NCBI RefSeq assembly: GCF_002412165.1
Contig: NZ_NXIA01000017.1
Span: 1 to 64,000, forward strand
Length of the DNA stretch: 64,000 bases
Source of the DNA: Curtobacterium sp. 'Ferrero'
GTDB taxonomy: Bacteria > Actinomycetota > Actinomycetes > Actinomycetales > Microbacteriaceae
Direction of reading: 5' to 3'
Position numbers and translations under genes: made by a program. Numbering within the stretch: position 1 is the first letter of the stretch; the number at the start of each line of letters is the position of its first letter. This document shows positions 9,225-17,468 of this stretch, in pieces. Under the pieces are notes generated by a model, which saw nothing but the letters and a program-made list of their open reading frames with translations, had not been told where the DNA came from and made no database searches.

Positions 9225-10511
9225 ATGACCGACACCCTCTCGACACCCGTGCAGGCTGCTGCCGTCCCCGCACGCATGGGGCCCAGCGCCTGGGGGCGGA
9301 TCGCGATCTGCGTCGTCCTCGCGCTGCCCGCCGTCGTGTTCCGGATCGGTGGCCTCGCGCCGAACCCGATCGTCGACCTGCTCGTGTTCGGCGGTGCCGT
9401 CGTCGCCGCCTCGTTCCTGCTCGCCTGGGCCGCCGAGGCAGCGCAGAAGGACATCTCGGGCGCGCTCGCGATCGCAATCCTGGCGCTCATCGCCGTCCTG
9501 CCCGAGTACGCAGTCGACCTGTACTACGCGTTCCGGTCCGGCTCCGACGCCTCCTACGAGCAGTTCGCCGCCGCGAACATGACCGGCTCGAACCGGCTGC
9601 TCCTCGGCTTCGGCTGGCCGCTCGTCGTGATCATCTCGCTGCTCGTCGCCCGACGCTTCGTGCGGGCGGGCTCGATGCCGCCGATCGCGACGAAGGTGCT
9701 CGAGCTCGAGCGGTCCGCGCGACTCGACGTCGGGTTCCTCGCGCTGCTGGCGGTGGTCGCGTTCCTCATCCCGCTGATGGGGTCGATCCCGCTGTGGTTC
9801 GGGTTCGCGCTGCTCGCCGCGTTCGTCGCCTACCTGTGGCGTGCCGCGAAGGCCGAGGACGGGGACGACGACGAGGAGCTCGTGGGCATGGCGGGCAACA
9901 TCGCCTCGATGCCGCAGCGCGCACGTCGCTGGACGATCGCCGTCCTGTTCGTCGTCGCCGCCGGGGTGATCCTGGCCTCCGCCGAGCCGTTCGCCGACGC
10001 CTTGGTCGAGTCCGGCAGCGCGCTCGGCATCGACAGCTACTTCCTCGTGCAGTGGCTCGCGCCGCTCGCCACCGAGGCGCCGGAGTTCATCGTCGCCGCG
10101 CTGTTCGCCCTGCGGGGGATGGGCGGGGCCGCGATCGGGACGCTCATCGCGTCGAAGGTCAACCAGTGGTCGCTCCTCGTCGGCTCCCTGCCGATCGCGC
10201 ACGTGCTCGGCGGCGGGACCACGGGCGGGCTGCCGCTCGACGCCCGGCAGGTCGAGGAGTTCATGCTCACCGCCTCGCAGACCGTGCTCGGCGTGGCGAT
10301 CATCATCGCGCTGCGGTTCCACCGGTGGTCGGCGATCGCGTTGCTCGCCCTGTTCGCGGTGCAGTTCGTCGTCACGGACACGGGCGGGCGCTGGGTGTTG
10401 AGCATCGTGCACCTGGTCGTCGCCGCCGTGGTGTTCTGGATCCACCGGCGGGACGTCCTGCCCACGCTCGCGGCACCGTTCCTGCGGCAGCGGGCGGTCG
10501 AGCGCGGCTGA
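9225..10511 (+). CDS. CaCA-type cation exchanger, probable Mn2+ exporter
   Basis: The 428-residue membrane protein has about 11 helices and the two inverted alpha-repeats of the Ca2+/cation antiporter superfamily. The first is LPEYAVDLYYAF followed by ANMTGSNRLLLGFGWP. The second is ATEAPEFIVAALFALRG followed by KVNQWSLLVGSLPI. The acidic PE residues in both repeats should bind the cation. An acidic loop (EDGDDDEE) separates the halves. The ATG at 9225 has an AGGAG site. The upstream manganese riboswitch strongly suggests that the cargo is Mn2+ rather than Ca2+. That is inference, as is the choice of export over import. Confidence 0.75.
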   Translation: MTDTLSTPVQAAAVPARMGPSAWGRIAICVVLALPAVVFRIGGLAPNPIVDLLVFGGAVVAASFLLAWAAEAAQKDISGALAIAILALIAVLPEYAVDLYYAFRSGSDASYEQFAAANMTGSNRLLLGFGWPLVVIISLLVARRFVRAGSMPPIATKVLELERSARLDVGFLALLAVVAFLIPLMGSIPLWFGFALLAAFVAYLWRAAKAEDGDDDEELVGMAGNIASMPQRARRWTIAVLFVVAAGVILASAEPFADALVESGSALGIDSYFLVQWLAPLATEAPEFIVAALFALRGMGGAAIGTLIASKVNQWSLLVGSLPIAHVLGGGTTGGLPLDARQVEEFMLTASQTVLGVAIIIALRFHRWSAIALLALFAVQFVVTDTGGRWVLSIVHLVVAAVVFWIHRRDVLPTLAAPFLRQRAVERG

Positions 10512-10576
10512 CGCGGGGACTGTCACCTGCGTGCCCGGGCCGGTCGCCAGTGGGCGGGGCGCGCCGTGCGCAAGGC

Positions 10577-11186
10577 GTCGAGCGGGCGCAATGTGTGGGT
10601 CGGTGGCGCTGAGCGGGACGCTTTTCGCCCGTCGGGCGGCCTGACGGGGGCGCGCGCGGACAGGAGGAGCGGTGCGGGCCGGTGTCGTGCCTCCCGTCCG
10701 GCGGGTGCTGCGTCGCGTACGGACGGGGCGCGCCGTGCGCAAGGCGTCGAGCGGGCGCAATGTGTGGGTCGGTGGCGCTGAGCGGGACGCTTTTCGCCCG
10801 TTCGGCGGGCGGGCGGCAGGCGGACGGCAGGCGCGGGCGGGGTGCGCCATGGCCAGCGTCGAGCGGGCGCGATGTGCGGGTCGGCGGCGCTGAGCGGGAC
10901 GGGTTCTGCCCGTTCGCCGGCTGCCGGTGCACGCGCGGACGGCGGGCGCGGTGCGGGTGGGGTGCGCCGTGCGTCATGTCGAGCGGGCGCGATGTGCGGG
11001 TCGGCGGCGCTGAGCGGGACGTATCTCGCCCGCTCGGCGCGCGGGTGTGCGCGCGGGTGTGCGCGCGGGCGGGAGGCGCGGTGCGGGCCGGGTAGGTGCC
11101 TCCCGTCCGGCAGGCGCGGGCGGTGCGCGCCGTGCGCGCGGTGTCGAGTGGGCGCTGTGTGTGGGTCGGTGGCGCTGAGCGGGACG
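10577..11186. repeat. Five copies of a 44-bp repeat in non-coding DNA
   Basis: The 826-bp gap between the exchanger and the MntR-like gene holds no convincing gene. It carries five direct copies of a 44-bp core starting GTCGAGCGGGCGC and ending GGCGCTGAGCGGGACG, at 10577, 10746, 10858, 10978 and 11143. Copies 1 and 2 are identical, as are copies 3 and 4; the rest differ at only a few bases. Each core is followed after 4-6 variable bases by CGCCCG (copy 3: TGCCCG), which can pair with the CGGGCG at the core's 5' end. A partial sixth copy (GGGACG...CGCCCG) lies at 11289-11305. Spacing varies from 112 to 169 bp. Confidence 0.8.
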
Positions 11187-11337
11187 GGATCCGCCCGTTC
11201 GGTGGGCTGCGGGTGTGCGCGCGCACGGGAGGCGCGGTGCGGCTGGGGACGCGCCCCCCGTCCGGCGGGTGCTGCGTCGCATCCCGACGGGACGTGTTCC
11301 GCCCGTTGGCCGGCCGGGCGGGCCGCGGCGGGTCCGG

Positions 11338-12027
11338 TCAGTCGTCGTCGGGGGCGAGCCAGATCGCGGACGCGGCGGCGGCGGGCAGGTCGACGAGCGA
11401 CTCCGCGCCGTCCGGGCCGCGGCGTGCGACGGCGATCACCCCCGCGTAGTCCCGCACCTGCTCGACCCGCAGGTGCGTCCCGAGGGCGACACCGAGTTCG
11501 TCGAAGTACCGCAGCAGCGACGGGTCGTCGTCGGACACCCGGTCGACGATGCCGCACGACCCCGGCTCGACCGTGCCGAGGAGCGCGCCGGGGGAGTCCG
11601 GCAGCGAGCCGTCGGCGCGCGGGATCGGATCGCCGTGCGGGTCGTGCGTCGGATGGCCGAGGTCGGCGTCGACCCGGTCGAGGAAGGTCTCGGACACGGC
11701 GTGCTCGAGGGCCTCGGCCTCCGCGTGCACCTCGTCCCAGCCGTAGCCCAGCCGCTGCACGAGGAAGGTCTCGATGAGCCGGTGGCGACGGACCATCGCG
11801 ACCGCGACCTGCTGCCCGAGCGGGGTCAGCACGACGCCGTAGTACGGGGTGTGCTCGATCAGGCCGTCGCGGTCGAGCTTCCGGAGGTTCCCCGAGACCG
11901 TCGACGCCGAGACCTTGAGCGCCGCGGCGATGTCCCGCGTGGCAAGTCCGGCTCCGCCCCGCTCGCCGGCCTTCCACACGAGCTTCACGTAGTCCTCGGC
12001 CATGGTGCTGAGGGAGGGAAGCCGCAT
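11338..12027 (-). CDS. DtxR-family metalloregulator, MntR-like
   Basis: The 229-residue protein has an N-terminal winged helix (recognition helix around VSASTVSGNLRKLDRDGL), the DtxR dimerisation and metal-binding domain (HRLIETFLVQRLGYGWDEVH) and a C-terminal SH3-like domain. Aligned to DtxR, the position of Cys102 in the primary metal site is Glu (EAEALEH), as in manganese-sensing MntR, not Cys as in iron-sensing DtxR/IdeR. Three starts are possible. I chose ATG at 12027 because TACCAT lies 6 nt upstream, implying leaderless transcription. Its neighbour is the riboswitch-controlled exchanger, supporting a manganese role. Confidence 0.8.
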   Translation of the reverse strand: MRLPSLSTMAEDYVKLVWKAGERGGAGLATRDIAAALKVSASTVSGNLRKLDRDGLIEHTPYYGVVLTPLGQQVAVAMVRRHRLIETFLVQRLGYGWDEVHAEAEALEHAVSETFLDRVDADLGHPTHDPHGDPIPRADGSLPDSPGALLGTVEPGSCGIVDRVSDDDPSLLRYFDELGVALGTHLRVEQVRDYAGVIAVARRGPDGAESLVDLPAAAASAIWLAPDDD

Positions 12028-12931
12028 GAGCCAATGGTACAAACGGGACGTGACGTCAGCAGCCCCGGTCCGCCGCCGACGGTGGCCGGTGCCGCCGTCG
12101 CTGCTCGTCGGCCTCGCGCCGCTCGTGGCCTTCGCCGCGGTCAGTGCCTGGCGCGCCCGTCCGAGCGACGACTACCCGACCCTCGGGCAGACGGTCGACA
12201 GCGTCGTGCGGTCCCTCGTGGTGCCGGAGGGCATCGCGTTCGCCGTGCTCGCCGTGGTCGTCACCGGGCTCGGCTGGTGGCGGATCGCGACGGTCGACCC
12301 GGCTCGCTCGCCGGTGCGGTGGGCGGCGATCGCTCCGCTCGGCGTGCTCGTGGTCTGCCTGCTGCGGCTGCCCCTCGTCGACTGGAGCGCGCTGCCCGTG
12401 CGGTACTTCCTGCTCCTCACCGTGGGCGTGCTGTTCGTCGGCGCGTTCGAGGAGCTCATGACCCGTGGTGTGCTGCTCGTCGGGCTCCGGCGCCGTCTGC
12501 CCGAGTTCGGTGCGTGGGCGGTGTCGTGCGTGCTGTTCGGTGCGCTGCACCTGCTCAACGCCCTCGCCGGCGCGGGCATCGGCCCGACCCTGCTGCAGGT
12601 GGGGTTCGCGGCGGCGTTCGGCTCCACCCTCTACGTCGCGCGACGGCTGACGGGCACCCTGCTCGCGCCGGTCCTCCTGCACGCGTTCTGGGACTTCGGG
12701 TCCATCGGCTTCTCGGCCACGGCGGAGCCCGGTGACCTGACCCGGCTGACGATCGTCGGGGTCGTCGGGCTGTTCTCGTTCGGGGTCCTCGCGTTCGGCG
12801 TCGCCGCGGGTGGGGTGCTCGCGTGGCGTGACGACCGGCCGCGCCGCCTGCGGCGCCGGTGGCGGACGGTACCGCCCATGGCAGCCATCGCGGTGCAGGG
12901 TGGCGAGCCGCGCCTCCCGACGGTCGTCTGA
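12026..12931 (+). CDS. CPBP-family intramembrane metalloprotease
   Basis: The 301-residue protein has about eight membrane helices and the CPBP/CAAX (Abi) motifs: EELMTRGVLLVGL (first EExxxR-like motif), then FGALHLLN and HAFWDF, which supply the zinc histidines. Family members are membrane proteases such as CAAX processors or MroQ-like enzymes. ATG at 12026 follows GAGGGAGGGAAG. It overlaps head-to-head with the ATG of the MntR-like gene in one CATG, so its promoter must lie inside that coding region. The C-terminal 35 residues are basic and Pro-rich. Confidence 0.8.
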   Translation: MSQWYKRDVTSAAPVRRRRWPVPPSLLVGLAPLVAFAAVSAWRARPSDDYPTLGQTVDSVVRSLVVPEGIAFAVLAVVVTGLGWWRIATVDPARSPVRWAAIAPLGVLVVCLLRLPLVDWSALPVRYFLLLTVGVLFVGAFEELMTRGVLLVGLRRRLPEFGAWAVSCVLFGALHLLNALAGAGIGPTLLQVGFAAAFGSTLYVARRLTGTLLAPVLLHAFWDFGSIGFSATAEPGDLTRLTIVGVVGLFSFGVLAFGVAAGGVLAWRDDRPRRLRRRWRTVPPMAAIAVQGGEPRLPTVV

Positions 12932-13022
12932 CGCGACACCGCCCGGAACGCGGGCAGCACGCGCGACCACCGCGCGAGCAGCACGCGCGACCAGCGCGTG
13001 AGCAGCGCGAGCGGCAGCGCGC

Positions 13023-13820
13023 CTAGATCTCCACCTCGAAGGGCTCGGTGCGCACGAGCTCGTGCACGCCGGAGATGACCTCGCTCGGCCGGAACGGGTA
13101 CTTCTCGATCTCCGCCTGGTCGCTGATGCCCGTCATCACGAGCACGGTGTGCAGCCCCGCCTCGATGCCCGCCTGCACGTCGGTGTCCATCCGGTCCCCG
13201 ATCATGCCGGTGTTCTCCGAGTGCGCGCCGATCCGGTTCATCGCGGACCGGAACATCATCGGGTTCGGCTTGCCGACCACGTACGGCTGCTTGCCGGTGG
13301 CCTTCTCGATCATCGCGGCGATCGCTCCGGTCGCGGGGAGCACACCCTCGGCGGAGGGGCCGGTCGCGTCGGGGTTCGTGACGATGAAGCGGGCGCCGTC
13401 GCGGATGAGCCGGACGGCCTTGGTGATCGCCTCGAAGGAGTAGTTGCGGGTCTCACCGACGACGACGTAGTCCGGGGCGGTCTCCGTCATGATGAAGCCG
13501 GCCTCGTGCAGTGCGGTGGTCATGCCGGCCTCACCGATCACGAACGCCGACCCGCCCGGCATCTGGGACCGGCAGAAGTCGGCGGTCGCCAGGGCGCTGG
13601 TCCAGATGCGCTCCTCGGGGACCTCGAGCCCGGACCAGCGCAGGCGGGCGCTCAGGTCTCGCGGCGTGAAGATCGAGTTGTTCGTCAGGACGAGGAACTC
13701 GGTGCCCTCATCGAGCCACTGCTGGATGAGCTCCGGAGCACCCGGGAGCGCCTGGTTCTCGTGGACGAGCACGCCGTCCATGTCCGTCAGCCAGCACTCG
13801 ACCTCACTGCGGTTCGCCAT
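13023..13820 (-). CDS. HAD-IIA family sugar/nucleotide phosphatase
   Basis: The 265-residue protein contains the HAD motifs in order: DMDGVL near residue 13, the motif-II TNNS, the motif-III lysine in VVGKPNP and the motif-IV MIGDRMDTD. The C2 cap between motifs II and III places it in subclass IIA with NagD and p-nitrophenyl phosphatases. The substrate is not evident. The ATG at 13820 is preferred to GTG at 13826 because a TAGGGT hexamer (13827-13832) lies exactly 6 nt upstream. Confidence 0.85.
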   Translation of the reverse strand: MANRSEVECWLTDMDGVLVHENQALPGAPELIQQWLDEGTEFLVLTNNSIFTPRDLSARLRWSGLEVPEERIWTSALATADFCRSQMPGGSAFVIGEAGMTTALHEAGFIMTETAPDYVVVGETRNYSFEAITKAVRLIRDGARFIVTNPDATGPSAEGVLPATGAIAAMIEKATGKQPYVVGKPNPMMFRSAMNRIGAHSENTGMIGDRMDTDVQAGIEAGLHTVLVMTGISDQAEIEKYPFRPSEVISGVHELVRTEPFEVEI

Positions 13821-13905
13821 GGCCACACCCTAGTGCGGGGAGGTTGCCCGGACCTCGGCGGAGGGCCGGACACCGAACGTCGGTCGGGTTCCACGCTAGG
13901 GTTTC

Positions 13906-13917
13906 GGTACGCGTACC
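13906..13917. promoter_or_regulatory. Palindromic operator before TetR gene
   Basis: GGTACGCGTACC is a perfect 12-bp palindrome lying 3 bp after a TAGGGT -10 element (13897-13902) and just before the ribosome site of the TetR gene. It covers the expected transcription start, so it probably mediates autorepression. Confidence 0.55.
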
Positions 13918-13935
13918 CGGAGAAGGAGTCCCACC

Positions 13936-14607
13936 GTGCTCGTCGACCCCGCCGCTGCCACGACCGACCCCGGAGCGCCGGCACCGCAGCGCCGCCGCGG
14001 GCGTCCGAAGGTGCTCTCGCGCGAGCAGGTCGTCGACGCCGCGACGCGGATCGCCAACGAGGAGGGCCTCGAGCGCCTGTCGTTCCGGAGCCTCGGCGCA
14101 GCGCTCGGCGTCGCCCCCATGACCGTGCACCGGACCATCGGCGGCCTCGACGACCTCCACGCCGAACTCGTCCGCCGCACCGTCGACGAGTTCGCCTCCA
14201 CGTTCGTCTGGCCGTCCGACTGGCGAGAGGTCGTCCGGGTCTTCGCGTGCACCTTCCGTGACCTCATGACCACGCACCCGCTCGTGCTCGAGTCGCACAG
14301 CCAGCACGCGCCCCTGGCGTCGTCGGAGTCCGACGCGGTGGTGCGCCGGGTGGTGGACGCCCTCCGTGAGGCGGGGCTGCCCGACCGGGAGGCGATGTAC
14401 GCGTTCTTCGTCGTCTACGACTACGTGGTCGGGCACGTCGGCGTGCTCGTCGGGCGCGGGACGTCCGAGGCCGGTCGTCCGGAACGGCACGCGCTCGTGG
14501 GGGAGGTCCTCGGCGAGCACTCCTACGACGACCGCTTCGCCCTCGGCATCGACGTGCTGCTCGCCGGCATCGAGGCGCGTGTCCGGCGCTCTACCCTGGG
14601 ACCGTGA
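13936..14607 (+). CDS. TetR/AcrR-family transcriptional regulator
   Basis: The 223-residue protein starts with a low-complexity arm (RRRGRPK) and a TetR helix-turn-helix (REQVVDAATRIANEEGLERL followed by LGAALGVAPMTVHRTI). A helical ligand domain follows, with a TetR_C-like pattern (HPLVLESHSQH). The ATG... start is GTG at 13936 behind AGAAGGAG (13920-13927). Its likely operator is the palindrome at 13906. The stop overlaps the start of the RNA methyltransferase gene. The target genes and ligand are unknown. Confidence 0.85.
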   Translation: MLVDPAAATTDPGAPAPQRRRGRPKVLSREQVVDAATRIANEEGLERLSFRSLGAALGVAPMTVHRTIGGLDDLHAELVRRTVDEFASTFVWPSDWREVVRVFACTFRDLMTTHPLVLESHSQHAPLASSESDAVVRRVVDALREAGLPDREAMYAFFVVYDYVVGHVGVLVGRGTSEAGRPERHALVGEVLGEHSYDDRFALGIDVLLAGIEARVRRSTLGP

Positions 14608-15242
14608 CCGACGCACCGCCACCGCCGACCCACGAGGCGACGACCCACGGCGTCGGACCGCACCCGGAACCGTGGCCGGACGACCCGCGTCTCGACCCGG
14701 AGCTGCTCGCGAACGGTGACACCCGCAACGTCGTCGACCGCTACCGGTACTGGAGCATGGACGCGATCGTCGCCGACCTCGACACCCGGCGGCACGCGTT
14801 CGACGTCGCGATCGAGAACTGGCAGCACGACCTGAACATCGGCTCGATCGTCCGCAGCGCGAACGCGTTCCTCGCCGGCACGGTGCACATCATCGGTCGT
14901 CGGCGCTGGAACAAGCGCGGCGCGATGGTGACCGACCGGTACCAGCACGTGCGCCACCACCCCGACGTCACGGCGTTCCTGGAGGCCATGCGTGCCGAGG
15001 GGCGGCCGGTCGTCGCGATCGACAACACGGCGGGCGCGCAGCGCATCGAGACCGCGGCCGTGCCCGAGCGGTGCGTGTTCCTGTTCGGGCAGGAGGGGCC
15101 CGGGCTGACCGACGAGGCGGTCGCGGGCGCGGACGCGCACCTCGAGATCACCCAGTACGGCTCGACCAGGAGCATCAACGCCTCCGCCGCCGCGGCGATC
15201 GTCATGCACAGCTGGGTCGTGCAGCACGCGCGTCCGAGCTGA
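14604..15242 (+). CDS. TrmH/SpoU-family RNA 2'-O-methyltransferase
   Basis: The 212-residue SPOUT protein has the three SpoU motifs: NIGSIVRSANAF (motif 1, catalytic Arg), FGQEGPGL (motif 2) and STRSINASAAAAI (motif 3). It should methylate a ribose 2'-OH in tRNA or rRNA using SAM; the site cannot be predicted. The start GTG overlaps the TetR stop, but a TACCCT hexamer (14592-14597) lies 6 nt before it, so it may also have its own leaderless promoter. A hairpin terminator follows. Confidence 0.85.
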   Translation: MTDAPPPPTHEATTHGVGPHPEPWPDDPRLDPELLANGDTRNVVDRYRYWSMDAIVADLDTRRHAFDVAIENWQHDLNIGSIVRSANAFLAGTVHIIGRRRWNKRGAMVTDRYQHVRHHPDVTAFLEAMRAEGRPVVAIDNTAGAQRIETAAVPERCVFLFGQEGPGLTDEAVAGADAHLEITQYGSTRSINASAAAAIVMHSWVVQHARPS

Positions 15243-15273
15243 CGCGGCCGGCGGCGGTGGGGCCGACCACCCG

Positions 15274-16494
15274 TCAGCCGGGAGGCGCGGGACGGTCCTG
15301 CCCCGCGCCTCCCGTCCGTCGGTCCTCGCCGCCCGCACCGGCGCGGGTGAGGACCACGACGGTCACGTCGTCCTCCGCGCGCTCCGCTGCGCGGAGCCGC
15401 ACCGCCTCGAGGAACCGCGCCGGGTCACCGACCCGTCGGAGGGTGTGAGCGAGGTCGGTCAGGGCGTCGATGGTGCCGTCGCCGAGGTCGAGCGCGCCGT
15501 CGCTCGCGAGGATCAGCGCGTCCCCGGGGGCCAGCGTGAACCGCGTCACCGACCGGGGCGCACCCGACGGGTGCAGTCCGAGCGGCAGGTCGTGCGAGCG
15601 CAGGAGGTCGTGCCCTCCGTCGGCGTGCACGAGGACGACGAGCCCGTGGCCGGCGTCGACGGCCTCGACCGCACCGGACGCCACGTCGACGCGGGCGTGG
15701 AACAGGGTCGCGAAGGCGCTCGCGGCCGTGAGGTCCTCGGCGAGCGCGGGCTCGGCGACCGCCAGCGCATCGGCGGGGGCGAGGTGCCGGTGCTGGCGGA
15801 GTGCGGCCCGGATGCCGGCGGCGAGGATGGCGGCCGGTTGCTCCTTGCCCATCACGTCCGCGAGGGTCACGACGAGGTGATCGTCCGTTCGGGACCAGTC
15901 GTGCAGGTCCCCGCTGGTGTCGCCGTAGGGGACGGAGGTGCCGGCGACGCAGAACCCGTGGGTGTCGAGCGGCGCCGGGGTGAGCGCACCGACGACGTCG
16001 CGGAGCCGGTCGCGCTGCAGCCCCTGGCCGAGTGCCCGTTCCGCCCACCGGCCGAAGTCGATGAGGGCGGCTTCGTCCTCGAGCGAGAAGCTCCGCGGTT
16101 CGACGTCCATCAGGCAGAGCGTCCCGACCGGCAGGCCGCCGGGCATGACGAGCGGGACCCCTGCGTAGAAGCGGATGCCGCGCCGGGTCACGCCCGGGAG
16201 GTCCGCCGTCCTCGGGTCTGCGGTGGTGTCGGGGACGATCGTCGGTTCGGGGTGCCGGATCGTGAGTTGGCAGAAGGACCAGCCGAGGGGGCCGGAGACG
16301 ATCTCGTCGGGGACGTTCGGCGTGAGGGTGTGCAGGGTGTCGTCGTCGAGGACGTTCACGTAGGCGAGCGGGACCGTGAAGACCTCCCGCGCGATCCGGA
16401 CGATCCGTTCGAACCGCTCGGCGGGCGCGGCGTCCACGACGTCCAGCGCTGCCACGAGTGCGGCCCGTGCGGGACCGAGTCCTCCGTCGTCCAT
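15274..16494 (-). CDS. GAF domain and SpoIIE/PP2C serine phosphatase
   Basis: The 406-residue cytoplasmic protein has an N-terminal GAF domain (about residues 25-165, with YVNVLDDDTLHTL and YAGVPLVMPGGLPVGTLCLMD) and a C-terminal SpoIIE-type PP2C domain (about 180-390). The metal-site regions are degenerate-looking but recognisable (DLHDWSRTDDHLVVTLADVMGKE, DAGHGLVVLV, ILASDGALDLGDG). Such proteins respond to a signal through GAF and regulate anti-sigma-factor systems. GGAGCAGGA precedes the ATG. It lies upstream of the rhodopsin locus, on the same strand as the LuxR-type regulator. Confidence 0.8.
   Translation of the reverse strand: MDDGGLGPARAALVAALDVVDAAPAERFERIVRIAREVFTVPLAYVNVLDDDTLHTLTPNVPDEIVSGPLGWSFCQLTIRHPEPTIVPDTTADPRTADLPGVTRRGIRFYAGVPLVMPGGLPVGTLCLMDVEPRSFSLEDEAALIDFGRWAERALGQGLQRDRLRDVVGALTPAPLDTHGFCVAGTSVPYGDTSGDLHDWSRTDDHLVVTLADVMGKEQPAAILAAGIRAALRQHRHLAPADALAVAEPALAEDLTAASAFATLFHARVDVASGAVEAVDAGHGLVVLVHADGGHDLLRSHDLPLGLHPSGAPRSVTRFTLAPGDALILASDGALDLGDGTIDALTDLAHTLRRVGDPARFLEAVRLRAAERAEDDVTVVVLTRAGAGGEDRRTGGAGQDRPAPPG
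15279..15314. terminator. Bidirectional hairpin terminator
   Basis: A 13-bp perfect stem, CGGGAGGCGCGGG (15279-15291) with its complement at 15302-15314 and a 10-nt loop, lies between the convergent TrmH and GAF-SpoIIE genes. It overlaps the last codons of the phosphatase gene. Confidence 0.75.
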
Positions 16495-16623
16495 CGCCCG
16501 TCCTGCTCCCGATCCGCCCGGCCCGGGGTCGGTCGTCGACGGGGGGCCACCGCGTGGTGGGCGCGGCGGGGACCAAGCTACTCGGTGGGTGCTCCGGGCA
16601 CGAGGTCGGTCGTGCCCGGCGGC

Positions 16624-17274
16624 CTACGTCGGCAGCCGGTCGATGCCGCGGTGGTCCGGCCGGAACCCGTGCTTCGTCCCCCAGAGGACGGCGTCGACCC
16701 GGTTCTCGGCACCGATCTTGCTGTAGAGCGCCCGGATGTGGGTCTTCACGGTGTTCGGGCTGAGGTGCGTGAGTTCGGCGATCTCGGCGTTGCGCTTGCC
16801 CTGGGTGATGAGCGCGAGGATCTCGGACTGGCGGTCGGACACGCCGTGGGTCCGACCGGGCCAGTCGACGCCCGGTCCGCTCGGGACACGGCGGCGCGGC
16901 GCCCCGAGCACGCGCTCTCCCGCGGCGACGCGGACGAGGGCGGTCGCGAGCTCCTCGCCGGACATGCTCTTCGGGAAGTACCCGGTCGCTCCGCGCCGGA
17001 CCGCGGCCTCGATCAGGTCGCGGTCCATCTTCCAGGTGAACACCGCCACGGTGTGGATGCGGGCGTTCGCCGTCAGCCGTGAGACGTCGGCGTCGTCCGG
17101 TTCCGGCTGGGCGAAGGTGTCGTAGAGCGCGACGTCGACGTCGACGTCGACGCGGTGTCGGGCGTCGAGCTGCACGACCTCGATCTGGTCGGCGAACGGG
17201 GCGAGCATGTGCGCGAGGCCGCGCAGGACCAGTTCGTAGTCGTTCACGAGCGCGACCCGGATGCGTCGGGACAT
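16624..17274 (-). CDS. NarL/LuxR-type response regulator
   Basis: The 216-residue protein has an N-terminal receiver-like domain and a C-terminal LuxR helix-turn-helix (SDRQSEILALITQGKRNAEI then LSPNTVKTHIRALYSKIGAE). In the receiver the usual acidic pair reads ND (VALVNDYELVLRGL), a candidate phospho-acceptor Asp sits in VALYDTF, and the conserved Lys is present (GYFPKSM). It is therefore atypical and may not be phosphorylated normally. No histidine kinase is adjacent. I chose ATG at 17274 because GAGGAG lies 4 nt upstream. It is divergent from the rhodopsin gene and may control it. Confidence 0.85.
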   Translation of the reverse strand: MSRRIRVALVNDYELVLRGLAHMLAPFADQIEVVQLDARHRVDVDVDVALYDTFAQPEPDDADVSRLTANARIHTVAVFTWKMDRDLIEAAVRRGATGYFPKSMSGEELATALVRVAAGERVLGAPRRRVPSGPGVDWPGRTHGVSDRQSEILALITQGKRNAEIAELTHLSPNTVKTHIRALYSKIGAENRVDAVLWGTKHGFRPDHRGIDRLPT

Positions 17275-17400
17275 CTGACTCCTCTCAGGACCACCCCTGG
17301 GGGTGACACGACCGGTCGACGGCGCGGGTTCCGTCGGTGACGTCAACGCTACGGAGGGTCATGTACCCCGGTTCGCAGCGATGGCTGGGAACACCGACAT

Positions 17401-17414
17401 TTGCATCAGTGCAA
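17401..17414. promoter_or_regulatory. Inverted repeat upstream of rhodopsin gene
   Basis: TTGCATCAGTGCAA has TTGCA/TGCAA arms around four bases. It sits 54 bp before the rhodopsin start in the AT-richer part of the divergent intergenic region and is a candidate operator. A TGTACCCCG motif lies nearby at 17362-17370. Confidence 0.35.
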
Positions 17415-17468
17415 GTTCCTCACCTGGGGCGCGACCTGCGTCCCGGACCGTCACGAAAGGACCAGTCC

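Noticed and set aside
10577..11186. CRISPR-like array
   Set aside because: Repeats are 44 bp, but spacers are 68-125 bp and themselves similar to one another, and no cas genes are present.
10523..12034. 503-codon minus-strand ORF over the 44-bp repeats
   Set aside because: It covers the MntR-like gene in another frame and translates the repeats as Arg/Pro/Thr-rich sequence; no ribosome site or domain.
17365..17400. SigB-type promoter (GTTT...GGGTA) for the response regulator
   Set aside because: The -35-like sequence reads GTTC and the spacing to GGGTAC is about 20 bp, too long for the known consensus.
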